Assembly: GCA_002720865.1 (NCBI GenBank)
Contig: PBIO01000018.1
Coordinates: 62,001 to 126,000 of the forward strand
Direction of reading: 5' to 3'
DNA: 64,000 nt
DNA from: Halobacteriovorax sp.
GTDB taxonomy: Bacteria > Bdellovibrionota > Bacteriovoracia > Bacteriovoracales > Bacteriovoracaceae
The notes below the pieces were generated by a model. It ran no database searches. It was given only the letters and a program-made list of their open reading frames with translations, and was not told the DNA's origin. The stretch's first letter is position 1. The number at the start of each line of letters is the position of its first letter. Both the position numbers and the translations under genes were made by a program. Below, one piece after another: positions 6,953-14,878 of the stretch.

Positions 6953-7645
6953 ATGTTTGGAAAATTTCTATGCTTATTCTTTTTTATCCTATCTTCCATA
7001 AGTTTATCGTACGCAGGACCTTTTGAAGACATTCAAAAAGCTGTTGAGAACGGTGACAAGGATACTGAGTTCACAATGGCGTTTTCAGATGGCTACGAGC
7101 AAAAGGTTAAAGGCCCGTTTGAGTTAATTAAATCTGATGTTACTTACCGCTGCCCATGTGCTGACTATACAATAGTTTTTACTGACGAAAACGGAAGACA
7201 AGAAAGAAAAATACATCATAAGCAGTTTGGCGGAAGAGTTGAGTACTACTCCAAGGACGGTAGCTCTAAATATGAACTCTCTTCGGTAAAGGAATCAAAT
7301 GGTGAGGCCAGTAAAGGTGGCTGCCACGGAGTTGGAGAACTTAAAAAGCTAGTCGTTAGAACTAAAAAGGTTCTCCCTAAAGACCAAAAGATGTGTCCAA
7401 AAAACGGTGTTACCACTTGTATGGGTGAAAAAATGCTTAAGTGTGAAGGTAGATTAAAATGTCGAGGTGATAAGAAATTTCCTGACGGAGAATTTGATGT
7501 TTACTGTATGGCCTCAGACTCTGATGGTTGCCCTAGCCCATATAAATGCGCCGAAGATGAGGCTTTTGATAAATATATTGCCGAAGCTAAAGCAGATGGT
7601 GCTAAGATTATAGAAGATAAAAATTCAACGACTAGAGGTAAATAG
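6953..7645 (+). CDS. Secreted cysteine-rich protein of unknown function
   Basis: A 230-residue protein with a signal peptide (MFGKFLCLFFFILSSISLSYA). I do not recognise a family. The mature protein has about ten cysteines, including YRCPCADY, GGCHG and several CxxxxxC-like pairs in the last third, so a disulfide-rich periplasmic or extracellular fold is likely. The N-terminal half looks like beta strands alternating with charged turns. Shine-Dalgarno GTGGAG precedes ATG 6953. The next small secreted gene starts directly after its stop, forming a two-gene operon closed by a strong terminator. Confidence 0.65.
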   Translation: MFGKFLCLFFFILSSISLSYAGPFEDIQKAVENGDKDTEFTMAFSDGYEQKVKGPFELIKSDVTYRCPCADYTIVFTDENGRQERKIHHKQFGGRVEYYSKDGSSKYELSSVKESNGEASKGGCHGVGELKKLVVRTKKVLPKDQKMCPKNGVTTCMGEKMLKCEGRLKCRGDKKFPDGEFDVYCMASDSDGCPSPYKCAEDEAFDKYIAEAKADGAKIIEDKNSTTRGK

Positions 7646-7924
7646 ATGAAGTCAATAATTGGAGTTTTTGCTTTTGTAGTTTTTACGAGCCCATCATTTG
7701 CATACATGGAGAATGTTAATAAGATCGACCTCAAAGAAAAAAAGGCCTTAAAAACAATGACCGTTGATAAAGCCTCTTTAGTAATGTTCGAGCAATATAT
7801 GTCTAAGAAGAAAAAATATAACGGTAAAGACTCTTATGCGATGAACTTTATCTGTAAGAAAGTTAATAAAGATACAAAATGTAATTTAGTTGAATATGAG
7901 ATATTGAAAAAAGAAACAAGATAA
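7646..7924 (+). CDS. Small secreted protein of unknown function
   Basis: A 92-residue protein with a signal peptide (MKSIIGVFAFVVFTSPSFA) and a lysine-rich mature part containing two cysteines near the C-terminus (FICKKV and TKCNLV). The start codon follows the previous gene's stop with no gap. AGAGG in the end of that gene is the likely ribosome-binding site, so translation is coupled. No family is recognised. Confidence 0.6.
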   Translation: MKSIIGVFAFVVFTSPSFAYMENVNKIDLKEKKALKTMTVDKASLVMFEQYMSKKKKYNGKDSYAMNFICKKVNKDTKCNLVEYEILKKETR

Positions 7925-7933
7925 AAGCATTAG

Positions 7934-7956
7934 GCCCATCTTTGATGGGCTTTTTT
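7934..7956 (+). terminator. Rho-independent terminator after the secreted-protein operon
   Basis: GCCCATC (7934-7940), loop TTT, GATGGGC (7944-7950), then TTTTTT. A textbook intrinsic terminator, overlapping the stop of the convergent ferredoxin gene by two bases. Confidence 0.85.
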
Positions 7957-8530
7957 ATTTCTCAGAATCATCATCTTTTTTATCAAGTTCTTCTCGTTCG
8001 ACAGACTTAAAGAGCTTTGGTCTTTTGCCGCCCCCTAGCCTTTTGGGGTTCATGGGGTCGTCTCGGTTCGCGGGCGACTTTTTCCAATGACCTTTCCACT
8101 CATCTCGCTCTTTCATACGTTCTTCACGTTCTTTTTCACGCTCAACGTACTCCGCATCGACCTGAGCCTTCTTTTTGACTTTGATTTTGGACTTGATGAA
8201 TTCTTTATTCTTTTTCTCTCTTCTTTCTTGATCAGTTTCAATATTGTGGTGAGAGATATCTACGGTGACGTCACCGCTTATTTTTAATTGGCAGGCCAAT
8301 CTTTCTTTAGTTAAGTGAAAAACATTTCCTAATAGCTGAATCTCTTCAAAAGGGGGCGCTGAAAGATTATCATCCCCTGACAAAACTTTAATCATACAAT
8401 CTGAGCAAGATCCAGTTCCACCACAGCTTGAGCGTACATATATCTCTTCTTCCCTTAGCCTATCTAAGACATTAAGGTTTTCGTTTATTTCTAGTACTTG
8501 CCCACTCGGGTGTAGCGTTAATTTAGGCAT
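7955..8530 (-). CDS. 2Fe-2S ferredoxin-domain protein with long charged tail
   Basis: The first 90 residues are a plant-type 2Fe-2S ferredoxin. Cluster cysteines are C36, C42 and C45 (SSCGGTGSCSDC) and C80 (RLACQL), the spacing seen in this fold. It should transfer single electrons in the cytoplasm. The remaining 100 residues are unusual: a highly charged Lys/Glu/Arg-rich helix (around 108-150) and a flexible basic tail, absent from ordinary ferredoxins of about 100 residues. Last gene of the pnp-dut-PHA-like-ferredoxin cluster. Its start overlaps the previous stop by one base. The redox partner is unknown. Confidence 0.85.
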   Translation of the reverse strand: MPKLTLHPSGQVLEINENLNVLDRLREEEIYVRSSCGGTGSCSDCMIKVLSGDDNLSAPPFEEIQLLGNVFHLTKERLACQLKISGDVTVDISHHNIETDQERREKKNKEFIKSKIKVKKKAQVDAEYVEREKEREERMKERDEWKGHWKKSPANRDDPMNPKRLGGGKRPKLFKSVEREELDKKDDDSEK

Positions 8531-8814
8531 TAGACATACTTCTTTAGCTTTCGCTCAATGGTCTCAAGTACTTTACCTTTAAAGGCCTTGAGAAGAAAAC
8601 CAAACTCAGAAGAAAGCTCTACTCCATCATCTTTAAAATCAAGGGCCAGCTTAAAACCTTTACCTTTAGCAGTGATATTGCCTGCGGCTTTATCAGTTTG
8701 TACGTCAGCTTTTACATTGAATTTAGCAATATACTCTTCAGTTATTTGTGCCATCGCGGCATCAAAGGCTTCATCTTTATTTGCTGTATTTGAATAAGGA
8801 ACTTTTAAATCCAT
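8530..8814 (-). CDS. Polyhydroxyalkanoic-acid-system-like small protein
   Basis: A 94-residue cytoplasmic protein resembling the PHA_gran_rgn (polyhydroxyalkanoate system) family. It has an N-terminal YSNTANKDEAFDAAMAQI helix, alternating strands with NITAKGKGFKLALDFKDD, and a C-terminal amphipathic helix ending ETIERKLKKY. Members occur beside PHA genes in some bacteria but are also found alone, and their biochemical role is not established. No other PHA gene is present here, so a granule role is not supported by context. It sits between dut and the ferredoxin gene. Confidence 0.6.
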   Translation of the reverse strand: MDLKVPYSNTANKDEAFDAAMAQITEEYIAKFNVKADVQTDKAAGNITAKGKGFKLALDFKDDGVELSSEFGFLLKAFKGKVLETIERKLKKYV

Positions 8815-8828
8815 TTTGAATCTCCCTT

Positions 8829-9296
8829 CTACTTTTTACCTGTTGAACCAAAGCCGCCTGCTCCGCGATCAGTTTCCCCGAGGTCATCAACGACTTCATA
8901 CTTTGCTTGTGTAACAGGGGCCAATACAAGCTGAGCAACTCTTTCACCGTGGTTAATAACTTCGTCTTTACTTCCAAGGTTTCCAAGAATGACTTTTACT
9001 TCACCTCTGTAATCACAATCGATTGTTCCAGGGGAATTACAAACCATTAATCCAGTTTTAAAAGATAGACCAGAACGTGGTCTTACTTGAATTTCATACC
9101 CAAAAGGTATTTCCATTGCTAGCCCCGTAGGAATAAGCGTCCTTTCACCAGGCTTAATAGTTATTGATTCATTAGGCCCGATAGAGGCGCGAACATCAGC
9201 TCCCGCCGCTCCATCGGTTTCATAACCGGGAAGTTGTAATTCCCGGTCAAAATTTTCAAGTAACTTAACTTTTACTAAAGTGTTATTTGATCCCAT
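8829..9296 (-). CDS. dut: dUTP diphosphatase
   Basis: A trimeric dUTPase of 155 residues that hydrolyses dUTP to dUMP and PPi, keeping uracil out of DNA and feeding dTMP synthesis. All five family motifs are present: GADVRA (32-37), PRSGLS (73-78), [11 protein letters not shown] (90-100, with the catalytic Asp and uracil-binding Tyr region), RVAQL (119-123), and the glycine-rich GAGGFGSTG near the C-terminus that closes over the active site. Starts 9 bases after pnp and is probably co-transcribed with it. Confidence 0.97.
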   Translation of the reverse strand: MGSNNTLVKVKLLENFDRELQLPGYETDGAAGADVRASIGPNESITIKPGERTLIPTGLAMEIPFGYEIQVRPRSGLSFKTGLMVCNSPGTIDCDYRGEVKVILGNLGSKDEVINHGERVAQLVLAPVTQAKYEVVDDLGETDRGAGGFGSTGKK

Positions 9297-9305
9297 TACT
9301 AAGTC

Positions 9306-11432
9306 CTAACCTTTTTTAGTTAGTGCCTTAGCGGCCTTAGCAGAAAGTTTAATTCTTCCCATACGATCAATTTCGATAACCTTAACTTTAATCTTGTCAC
9401 CTTCAGATACATACTCGTTTGGATCTGAAACTCTTTCATCAGCCAATTCAGAAACGTGAACCAGACCTGAGATCCCTTGAGCAATATCAGCAAAGGCACC
9501 GTACTCTTTAATCGTTCTAACGACTGCATCGTATTCAGTACCAACAGCTGGTCCATCGATTTGAAGTTGAGCAAGAGCGATACACTCAAAAATCTTCTCT
9601 TTATCAACACCAAGAACACGAACAGTTCCGTCTTCATCGATATCCATATTAACTTCAAAAGACTCTTGAAGGGCCTTAATATTTTTCCCACCAGGACCAA
9701 TAAGGCCACCGATTTGATCAGGTTTAATCTTAAAAGACTCGATTCTTGGAACACCGTCTTTAAGCTCTTCTCTATGAGTAGAGATCGTTTTCGCCATCTC
9801 ACCTAAGATATGCTCACGACCTTCTTTAGCTTGACCCATGGCCTTCTCAACGATTTCGCGAGTTAGACCTTGAATTTTAATATCCATTTGAAGAGCAGAG
9901 ATACCATCTTTAGTACCTGCTACTTTAAAGTCCATATCACCTAGGTGATCTTCATCCCCTAAAATATCGGTAAGAACTTTAAATCTTTCACCATCAGTGA
10001 TTAGACCCATGGCAATCCCAGCAACCGGATCTTTAATTGGAACACCAGCATCTTGAAGGGCCATTGAGCCTGAACAAACTGATCCCATAGATGAAGAACC
10101 ATTAGATTCTAAAACCTCACATACAAGTCTCGTTGTATATGGGAACTCTTCTTTAGAAGGCATAACAGCTTTAATCGCTCTTTCAGCCAGGTTTCCGTGA
10201 CCAAGTTCACGACGTCCAACACCACGAACACCACGAGCCTCACCTACTGAGTAAGGAGGAAAGTTGTAGTGAAGGTAGAAGTTTGCATATGATAGACCGT
10301 CAATTCTGTCGGCCATCTGCTCTCCAGAAGAACCACCAATTGTAGCTGTTGCTAGAACCTGAGTCTCCCCTCTTGTGAAGAGTGAAGATCCGTGTGGGCT
10401 TTGAAGAATATTTGTTTCTGTTTCAATTTGACGAACTTCAGCCATTCCTCGACCAGCAATACGCTTTTCTTCGTCAAGAATATCAGCTCTCATCATTTCA
10501 TAAAGAAGTTCATCAACAGCTTTATAAGACTCTTTACCAGCAGAAGCTCCTTCTTCAAGTCCCCAAGCAGCTAGATCAGCAGTCATTGACTCTTTAACTT
10601 TTGCTTCAAGTGCCTTAACTGCTTTTTGTCTATCCATCTTGTCGTTAATTCCAAGAAGGGCGCGGGCATCAGCAGTATAATCAGCCTTTACTTTGGCCAT
10701 CATTGTTTCATTAGCAGCTGCAGAGATAAACTCTCTTTTTGGTCTACCAACTTCTGATCTCATTGTGTCTAAAAGCTTAACAAATTCTTTACACTGATCA
10801 TGTCCAAAGAAGATTGCTTCAAGCATTTCGTTCTCAGGAATAATATCCCCTTCACCTTCAACCATTAGAATGGCGTCAGAAGAACCAGCAACGATAATTT
10901 CTAAATCTGAGTTTTCCCATTCTTCATGAGCTGGGTTGATACAAAGTTTCCCGTCAATACGAGCTACTTTACAAGTAGCAATTGGACCAGCAAATGGGAT
11001 ATCTGAAATAGTAAGAGCAGCTGAAGATCCTAGGGCCGCTAGAATTTCAGGGTCACCACCGTTGGCGTCGTAAGACATAACGGTACAAGAAACAACTGTG
11101 TCGAACATATACCCGTTAGGGAAAAGAGGACGTAGTGGACGGTCAATAAGACGCGCATTTAAAGTTTCTTTAGTTGAAGGACGACCTTCTCTTTTTAAGA
11201 AACCACCTAGGAATTTACCTGCGGCATAAAATTTTTCTGTGTACTCAACTAAAAGAGGGAAAAAGTCTTGCCCATCTTTTACTGAAGTTGCACTACAAAC
11301 TGTAGTTAATACTTGTGTTCCACCACAAGAAACTAGGACTGAACCATCTGCTTGTTTAGCAAGACGATTTGTTTCAATAGTGACTTCTTTTCCGCCCCAA
11401 TTGATTGAATAAACTTTTTTGTTTTCGTTCAT
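9306..11432 (-). CDS. pnp: Polyribonucleotide nucleotidyltransferase (PNPase)
   Basis: A 708-residue PNPase, the phosphorolytic 3'-5' exoribonuclease of the mRNA-decay machinery. The first RNase PH domain contains the FLKREGRPSTKE loop. The second catalytic RNase PH domain carries the FNFPPYSVGE-like segment (here YNFPPYSVGEARG) and GDMDFKVAGT. Near residue 575 is a KH domain with the IGPGGK GxxG loop, followed by an S1 RNA-binding domain. Length is normal. It lies downstream of rpsO as in many proteobacteria, but here a strong terminator and about 200 bases separate them. The leader has two hairpins that could be the substrate for autoregulation. Confidence 0.98.
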   Translation of the reverse strand: MNENKKVYSINWGGKEVTIETNRLAKQADGSVLVSCGGTQVLTTVCSATSVKDGQDFFPLLVEYTEKFYAAGKFLGGFLKREGRPSTKETLNARLIDRPLRPLFPNGYMFDTVVSCTVMSYDANGGDPEILAALGSSAALTISDIPFAGPIATCKVARIDGKLCINPAHEEWENSDLEIIVAGSSDAILMVEGEGDIIPENEMLEAIFFGHDQCKEFVKLLDTMRSEVGRPKREFISAAANETMMAKVKADYTADARALLGINDKMDRQKAVKALEAKVKESMTADLAAWGLEEGASAGKESYKAVDELLYEMMRADILDEEKRIAGRGMAEVRQIETETNILQSPHGSSLFTRGETQVLATATIGGSSGEQMADRIDGLSYANFYLHYNFPPYSVGEARGVRGVGRRELGHGNLAERAIKAVMPSKEEFPYTTRLVCEVLESNGSSSMGSVCSGSMALQDAGVPIKDPVAGIAMGLITDGERFKVLTDILGDEDHLGDMDFKVAGTKDGISALQMDIKIQGLTREIVEKAMGQAKEGREHILGEMAKTISTHREELKDGVPRIESFKIKPDQIGGLIGPGGKNIKALQESFEVNMDIDEDGTVRVLGVDKEKIFECIALAQLQIDGPAVGTEYDAVVRTIKEYGAFADIAQGISGLVHVSELADERVSDPNEYVSEGDKIKVKVIEIDRMGRIKLSAKAAKALTKKG

Positions 11433-11444
11433 TTAATTCTCCAT

Positions 11445-11470
11445 TCAGGCCCACTAATCCACTGGCCTGA
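11445..11470 (-). promoter_or_regulatory. Hairpin in the pnp leader next to the ribosome-binding site
   Basis: TCAGGCC (11445-11451) and GGCCTGA (11464-11470) form a perfect 7-bp stem with a 12-base loop, ending 13 bases upstream of the pnp start codon and about 4 bases from its GGAGAA ribosome-binding site. In other bacteria PNPase controls its own leader through an RNase III-cut hairpin. Such a role here is inference. Confidence 0.45.
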
Positions 11471-11544
11471 GACTATATATAAAAATGTTAATTGAAAGGT
11501 TGATTGTCGGATCAGACTTATGGAATCCAAAGAATATTTCAAAC

Positions 11545-11572
11545 TTTAAATCTTTAGGGCAACAGATTTAAA
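11545..11572 (-). promoter_or_regulatory. Second inverted repeat in the rpsO-pnp intergenic region
   Basis: TTTAAATCT (11545-11553) and AGATTTAAA (11564-11572) form a perfect 9-bp stem with a 10-base loop. It lies about 110 bases upstream of pnp. It could be part of the pnp leader RNA or an operator in its promoter. Confidence 0.35.
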
Positions 11573-11634
11573 ACTTCAAACATTCCCTACATTCCAGTGA
11601 CTCTCAGGTCCCTTCATTTTATTAATTATACTAT

Positions 11635-11661
11635 AAAAAAAAAGGGAGGCAATAGCCTCCC
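11635..11661 (-). terminator. Rho-independent terminator of rpsO
   Basis: On the minus strand GGGAGGC-UAUU-GCCUCCC forms a 7-bp GC-rich stem followed by nine Us, 17 bases after the rpsO stop. Confidence 0.9.
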
Positions 11662-11678
11662 CATTCGTTCTTTTAAAA

Positions 11679-11957
11679 TTACTTACGTAGTCCAAGATCA
11701 GCAATCAGACCTTTGTACTTATCCATATCTTTTCTTTGAAGATACTTAAGTAGTGACTTACGTGAACCAATCATTTTAAGAAGACCACGGTTTGAGTGGT
11801 AGTCATGGATATGCTTTCCAAAATGATCTTTTAGTTCATTAATTCTGTGAGTAAGAATGGCAACTTGAACAGCTGGACAACCAGTGTCGTTTTCACCTGA
11901 GCCGTATTTAGCTCCATAAGTTTTAGTAAGTTCTGCTTTGATTTCTGATGCTAACAT
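11679..11957 (-). CDS. rpsO: 30S ribosomal protein S15
   Basis: S15, the 16S rRNA-binding protein that helps assemble the platform of the small subunit. It matches the family along its 92 residues, including GCPAVQVAILTHRINELKDH, then HSNRGLLKMIGSRKSLLKYL and the final Y..LI..LGLRK. The frame is open further upstream, but ATG 11957 is the right start: it gives the usual S15 N-terminus (MLASEIKAEL) and has AAGGAAA 5 bases upstream. Followed by its own terminator and then pnp. Confidence 0.97.
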   Translation of the reverse strand: MLASEIKAELTKTYGAKYGSGENDTGCPAVQVAILTHRINELKDHFGKHIHDYHSNRGLLKMIGSRKSLLKYLQRKDMDKYKGLIADLGLRK

Positions 11958-12041
11958 AATGTTTCCTTTACTTGCCCATGATTCAGAAAGGCGTTGAGGC
12001 CAAACCAATTTCAGGGTGCTATTTCTAATAATTTGGGGAAT

Positions 12042-13025
12042 TTAGCGAATAAATTCGGACATGTAAACTTTTAAGTTATCCAAGAGCCTGGCTTCAATTT
12101 GCCTAATTCTCTCCCTTGAAACCCCATAATCATCCGCTATAGATTGAAGAGAGGGAGGAACTTCACTAAGTAGCCGTTTTTTAAAGATTTCTCTATCCCG
12201 ATCCTTTAATCCTTCAAGAAAAGCTTCGAGGTTATCCTTTAGGATCTCCACGCTTTGCCGCTGGGAAACGTCTTCTTCAACCCCAGGTGCGTCATAAGGA
12301 ATAAAGTCTGCCACAGTCGTCTTACCCGTCGCATCATTACCCACAGGTGTATCAATACTGACCTCTCCACTCTCAGGGGATAATCTCTTATCCATAAGGG
12401 CCACAGCCTTTTCGCTAACTCCTAAATTCTCAGCTATCACTTTATTATCTGGCTTTATACCAAGCTGATCTAGGCGCTCCTTCTCTTTCATAAGATTATA
12501 AAAAAGTTTCTTTTGCTCGTTAGTAGTCCCAATTTTTACAAGACGGAAATTATCTAGAATGAATTTTAGAATATAAGATTTAATCCACCAGCTAGCGTAG
12601 TAGCTAAGCTTCGCTCCCTTTTCGGGGTTATATTTAGACACGGCCTTCATTAGACCAATATTCCCTTCCTGAATTAAGTCCATGACATTCTGATGGGCAG
12701 AGCGATACTCCATAGCAATTTTAACTACTAGTCTTAGGTTCGCGGCTACAAGTTTTTTAGCTATTTCAATTTCACCGGTCTCAATCAACTTTTGTGTTAA
12801 CTCTCGTTCTTCCTCTATGGTTAATAGGTCAATTTTACTTATTTCTTTCATATATAAAGAAAGAGGGTCACCGTCTTTAGGTGTATAAGTCGTAAGATCT
12901 TTTGAAGTGGTCTCAGCTGGAAGAATTTCTTCTTTAACAATTAAGGCATCCGAATGATTAGTTTCAGCACTTGAGTCTAGGATCTCAACATCGATAATGT
13001 CTTCTTCTTTAGTTTTTTTAGTCAT
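12042..13025 (-). CDS. rpoH: RNA polymerase sigma factor, RpoH (sigma-32) type
   Basis: A 327-residue sigma-70-family factor. Region 1.2 starts near residue 53 (PLSLYMKEI). Region 2 has RLVVKIAMEY, DLIQEGNIGLMKAV and the region 2.4 segment SYYASWWIKSYI (141-152). The sequence EQKKLFYNLMK at about 170-180 is the RpoH box that is specific to heat-shock sigma factors. Region 4.2 ends with SIADDYGVSRERIRQIEARLL. An extra acidic N-terminal tail of about 48 residues precedes region 1.2. It should direct RNA polymerase to heat-shock promoters, with chaperone-controlled stability as in other RpoH proteins. It is upstream of rpsO but about 85 bases away. Confidence 0.85.
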   Translation of the reverse strand: MTKKTKEEDIIDVEILDSSAETNHSDALIVKEEILPAETTSKDLTTYTPKDGDPLSLYMKEISKIDLLTIEEERELTQKLIETGEIEIAKKLVAANLRLVVKIAMEYRSAHQNVMDLIQEGNIGLMKAVSKYNPEKGAKLSYYASWWIKSYILKFILDNFRLVKIGTTNEQKKLFYNLMKEKERLDQLGIKPDNKVIAENLGVSEKAVALMDKRLSPESGEVSIDTPVGNDATGKTTVADFIPYDAPGVEEDVSQRQSVEILKDNLEAFLEGLKDRDREIFKKRLLSEVPPSLQSIADDYGVSRERIRQIEARLLDNLKVYMSEFIR

Positions 13026-13067
13026 ATCTATGGCTTAATATGGGGGTTTATTCTCGAAGGTCAAGGT

Positions 13068-14780
13068 CTATTGATTATTTAGATTGGCCCTAATTTCTTG
13101 TCTCTTTTGAAAGTCCTCAAAATAGTCTTTATCGCGTTTCTCGTTCTCTTTAACTAGGTATTGATACCTAATATAGCGCAGAGCAAGAGGAGCAAAATTA
13201 AACTGAACAGGTATTTGAGCTAATCCATTTTCACCTTTGTAGAAGGGACCTATGTATTGAACGATTTGCTCAAGTAGCTCTCTAACAATTAAGTTCTCAA
13301 GGTCCCCTTTCCAAGGAACTAATCTAAATTTTGTTTTTGCCTTTTGAACTGAATCAGTAATCTCAATTTTAAACCTATCAACGATGGCCTGTTTTTTCTT
13401 ATCTTGTCCCGGTGGAATTCCGTTCCATTCGTTTCTGGCCCATCTTAAAAATGTCTTAGAGATGCTTAAATTAAAATGATTAGAAATCTTTCCAACTTTT
13501 TGATTGGCCCTATCAAATTCTCCTAAATTTACATCAAAGTGCACTGAGAATTTTGGAATTGTGTTTTTGTAATAAAGATCTCGTTGAACTAGCTCTAGAG
13601 TTAGGGGTTCTTCATAATATAAATCTTTTGCAAAGTTAGTCGTCTGTTTTTTTGCCCAATTATTCCAATTTCTATCCATACTTAATCTTAAAAATTCTTT
13701 TCCGTCAGAGAACTGTTCAGATCTTAAAAAGAAATCGGGAACCTTAGTGATCAAACTTAAAAAAGAAGAAACCACCAAGTTTTCTTCATCAAAGGTCATT
13801 TTCTTAATCCAGTCTTTAACTTTTGGTTCTTGACCTTTACTCACATAATCAACATCCCTCATTTCCTCACAGTAGAGACGATCAAGGTCTTCTTTGATAC
13901 TTTTTGTTCCAGCTCCTCTAGGAAACTCTCGGTCAATTGTTTTTTCCGAAGTCTTACGACAGATCATATTGCGGCAAAGAACCTTAACTGTCTCTTGCTC
14001 CTCTCTTATTACAACATTATTATCAAGGGGCTCCCACTCTAGTTTTTGGCCTGAAAGCTGTCTTGCAACAAAAGAATAGATCACTGGGTGTCTGATAAGT
14101 GGTACTAGTAATCTTAAATTATCAGTATCTCCCCCCCACGAACAAAAAGTTTTGAAAAGCTTTATGGCCTGAACAAATTCTTGCTTCATAACTCTTTCTT
14201 TAGATGTAATATTTGTTATTTTCGTTGGAAATAAAGGGTTATTATCGACACTTGGAAGTTCGTATTCGTTTTTCTTAGTGAACTTAATCATCCAATTCTT
14301 TTTTAACTGCTCAATACTTATGAGGCTTAAGTTTTGAGAACACCAGTTGCCAATAAGCCCATCTCCAAGGTTTTTATATTCTTCCTCGCTAAATTCAAAG
14401 TGATTGGCGTATTTAGGCATGGCCCTTAAGACTACATCTAGTCCGATATATTGAAGAGTGGAAACAAAAGACCTGATAACCTTTCTTCTATCCCAATCAA
14501 CTGAGTACTGTACTCGAGGTTTAACCTTACACAGATTTTTAAGATTTTCACCCTCTTCATAAAATCCTCTATAGAGTGCCAAGTTTCTTCTATGCTCAAA
14601 ATCCTTAGAGCTCACATCTTTATTTCGAGGAATAGGATTAAAAATATATTCAATCGGGTCCGTTTCCTTATCTCTATACTGATCTGAGAAATCGCCTAAT
14701 AGTATAGACTCTAGTGGGACGAGAGCGTGGGCAAGCGGAGCTAGACAAACTGCCATCAGTACAATAAATGCTTGCTTCAT
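13068..14780 (-). CDS. Large secreted protein of unknown function
   Basis: A protein of about 570 residues with a signal peptide (MKQAFIVLMAVCLAPLAHA). I do not recognise any domain. It is rich in charged residues, with several cysteines in the middle (VLCRNMICRK) and a C-terminal half of alternating aromatic and charged residues, so a soluble periplasmic or surface protein is likely. ATG 14780 is preferred over ATG 14789 because GGAAG sits at proper distance only from the former. A sigma-28-like promoter lies about 70 bases upstream on this strand. Confidence 0.65.
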   Translation of the reverse strand: MKQAFIVLMAVCLAPLAHALVPLESILLGDFSDQYRDKETDPIEYIFNPIPRNKDVSSKDFEHRRNLALYRGFYEEGENLKNLCKVKPRVQYSVDWDRRKVIRSFVSTLQYIGLDVVLRAMPKYANHFEFSEEEYKNLGDGLIGNWCSQNLSLISIEQLKKNWMIKFTKKNEYELPSVDNNPLFPTKITNITSKERVMKQEFVQAIKLFKTFCSWGGDTDNLRLLVPLIRHPVIYSFVARQLSGQKLEWEPLDNNVVIREEQETVKVLCRNMICRKTSEKTIDREFPRGAGTKSIKEDLDRLYCEEMRDVDYVSKGQEPKVKDWIKKMTFDEENLVVSSFLSLITKVPDFFLRSEQFSDGKEFLRLSMDRNWNNWAKKQTTNFAKDLYYEEPLTLELVQRDLYYKNTIPKFSVHFDVNLGEFDRANQKVGKISNHFNLSISKTFLRWARNEWNGIPPGQDKKKQAIVDRFKIEITDSVQKAKTKFRLVPWKGDLENLIVRELLEQIVQYIGPFYKGENGLAQIPVQFNFAPLALRYIRYQYLVKENEKRDKDYFEDFQKRQEIRANLNNQ

Positions 14781-14849
14781 ATGAGTCATCTTCCTTCCCT
14801 TAGTCAGGCATTCTGGAAAAATGTTCTACCTTTATATGCGTTCATTAAG

Positions 14850-14877
14850 TTATCGGCTCTAAATCCGAAAGGCTTTA
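14850..14877 (-). promoter_or_regulatory. Sigma-28 (FliA)-like promoter candidate
   Basis: On the minus strand TAAA (14877-14874) and GCCGATAA (14857-14850) match the -35 core and the exact -10 octamer of the flagellar sigma-28 consensus. The spacer is 16 bases, one longer than usual. It points at the secreted protein gene starting at 14780. Confidence 0.4.
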
Positions 14878-14878
14878 T

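Noticed and set aside
9477-9806. 109-residue ORF on the + strand within pnp
   Set aside because: Shadow of the pnp coding sequence in the antisense frame with no domain or start signal.
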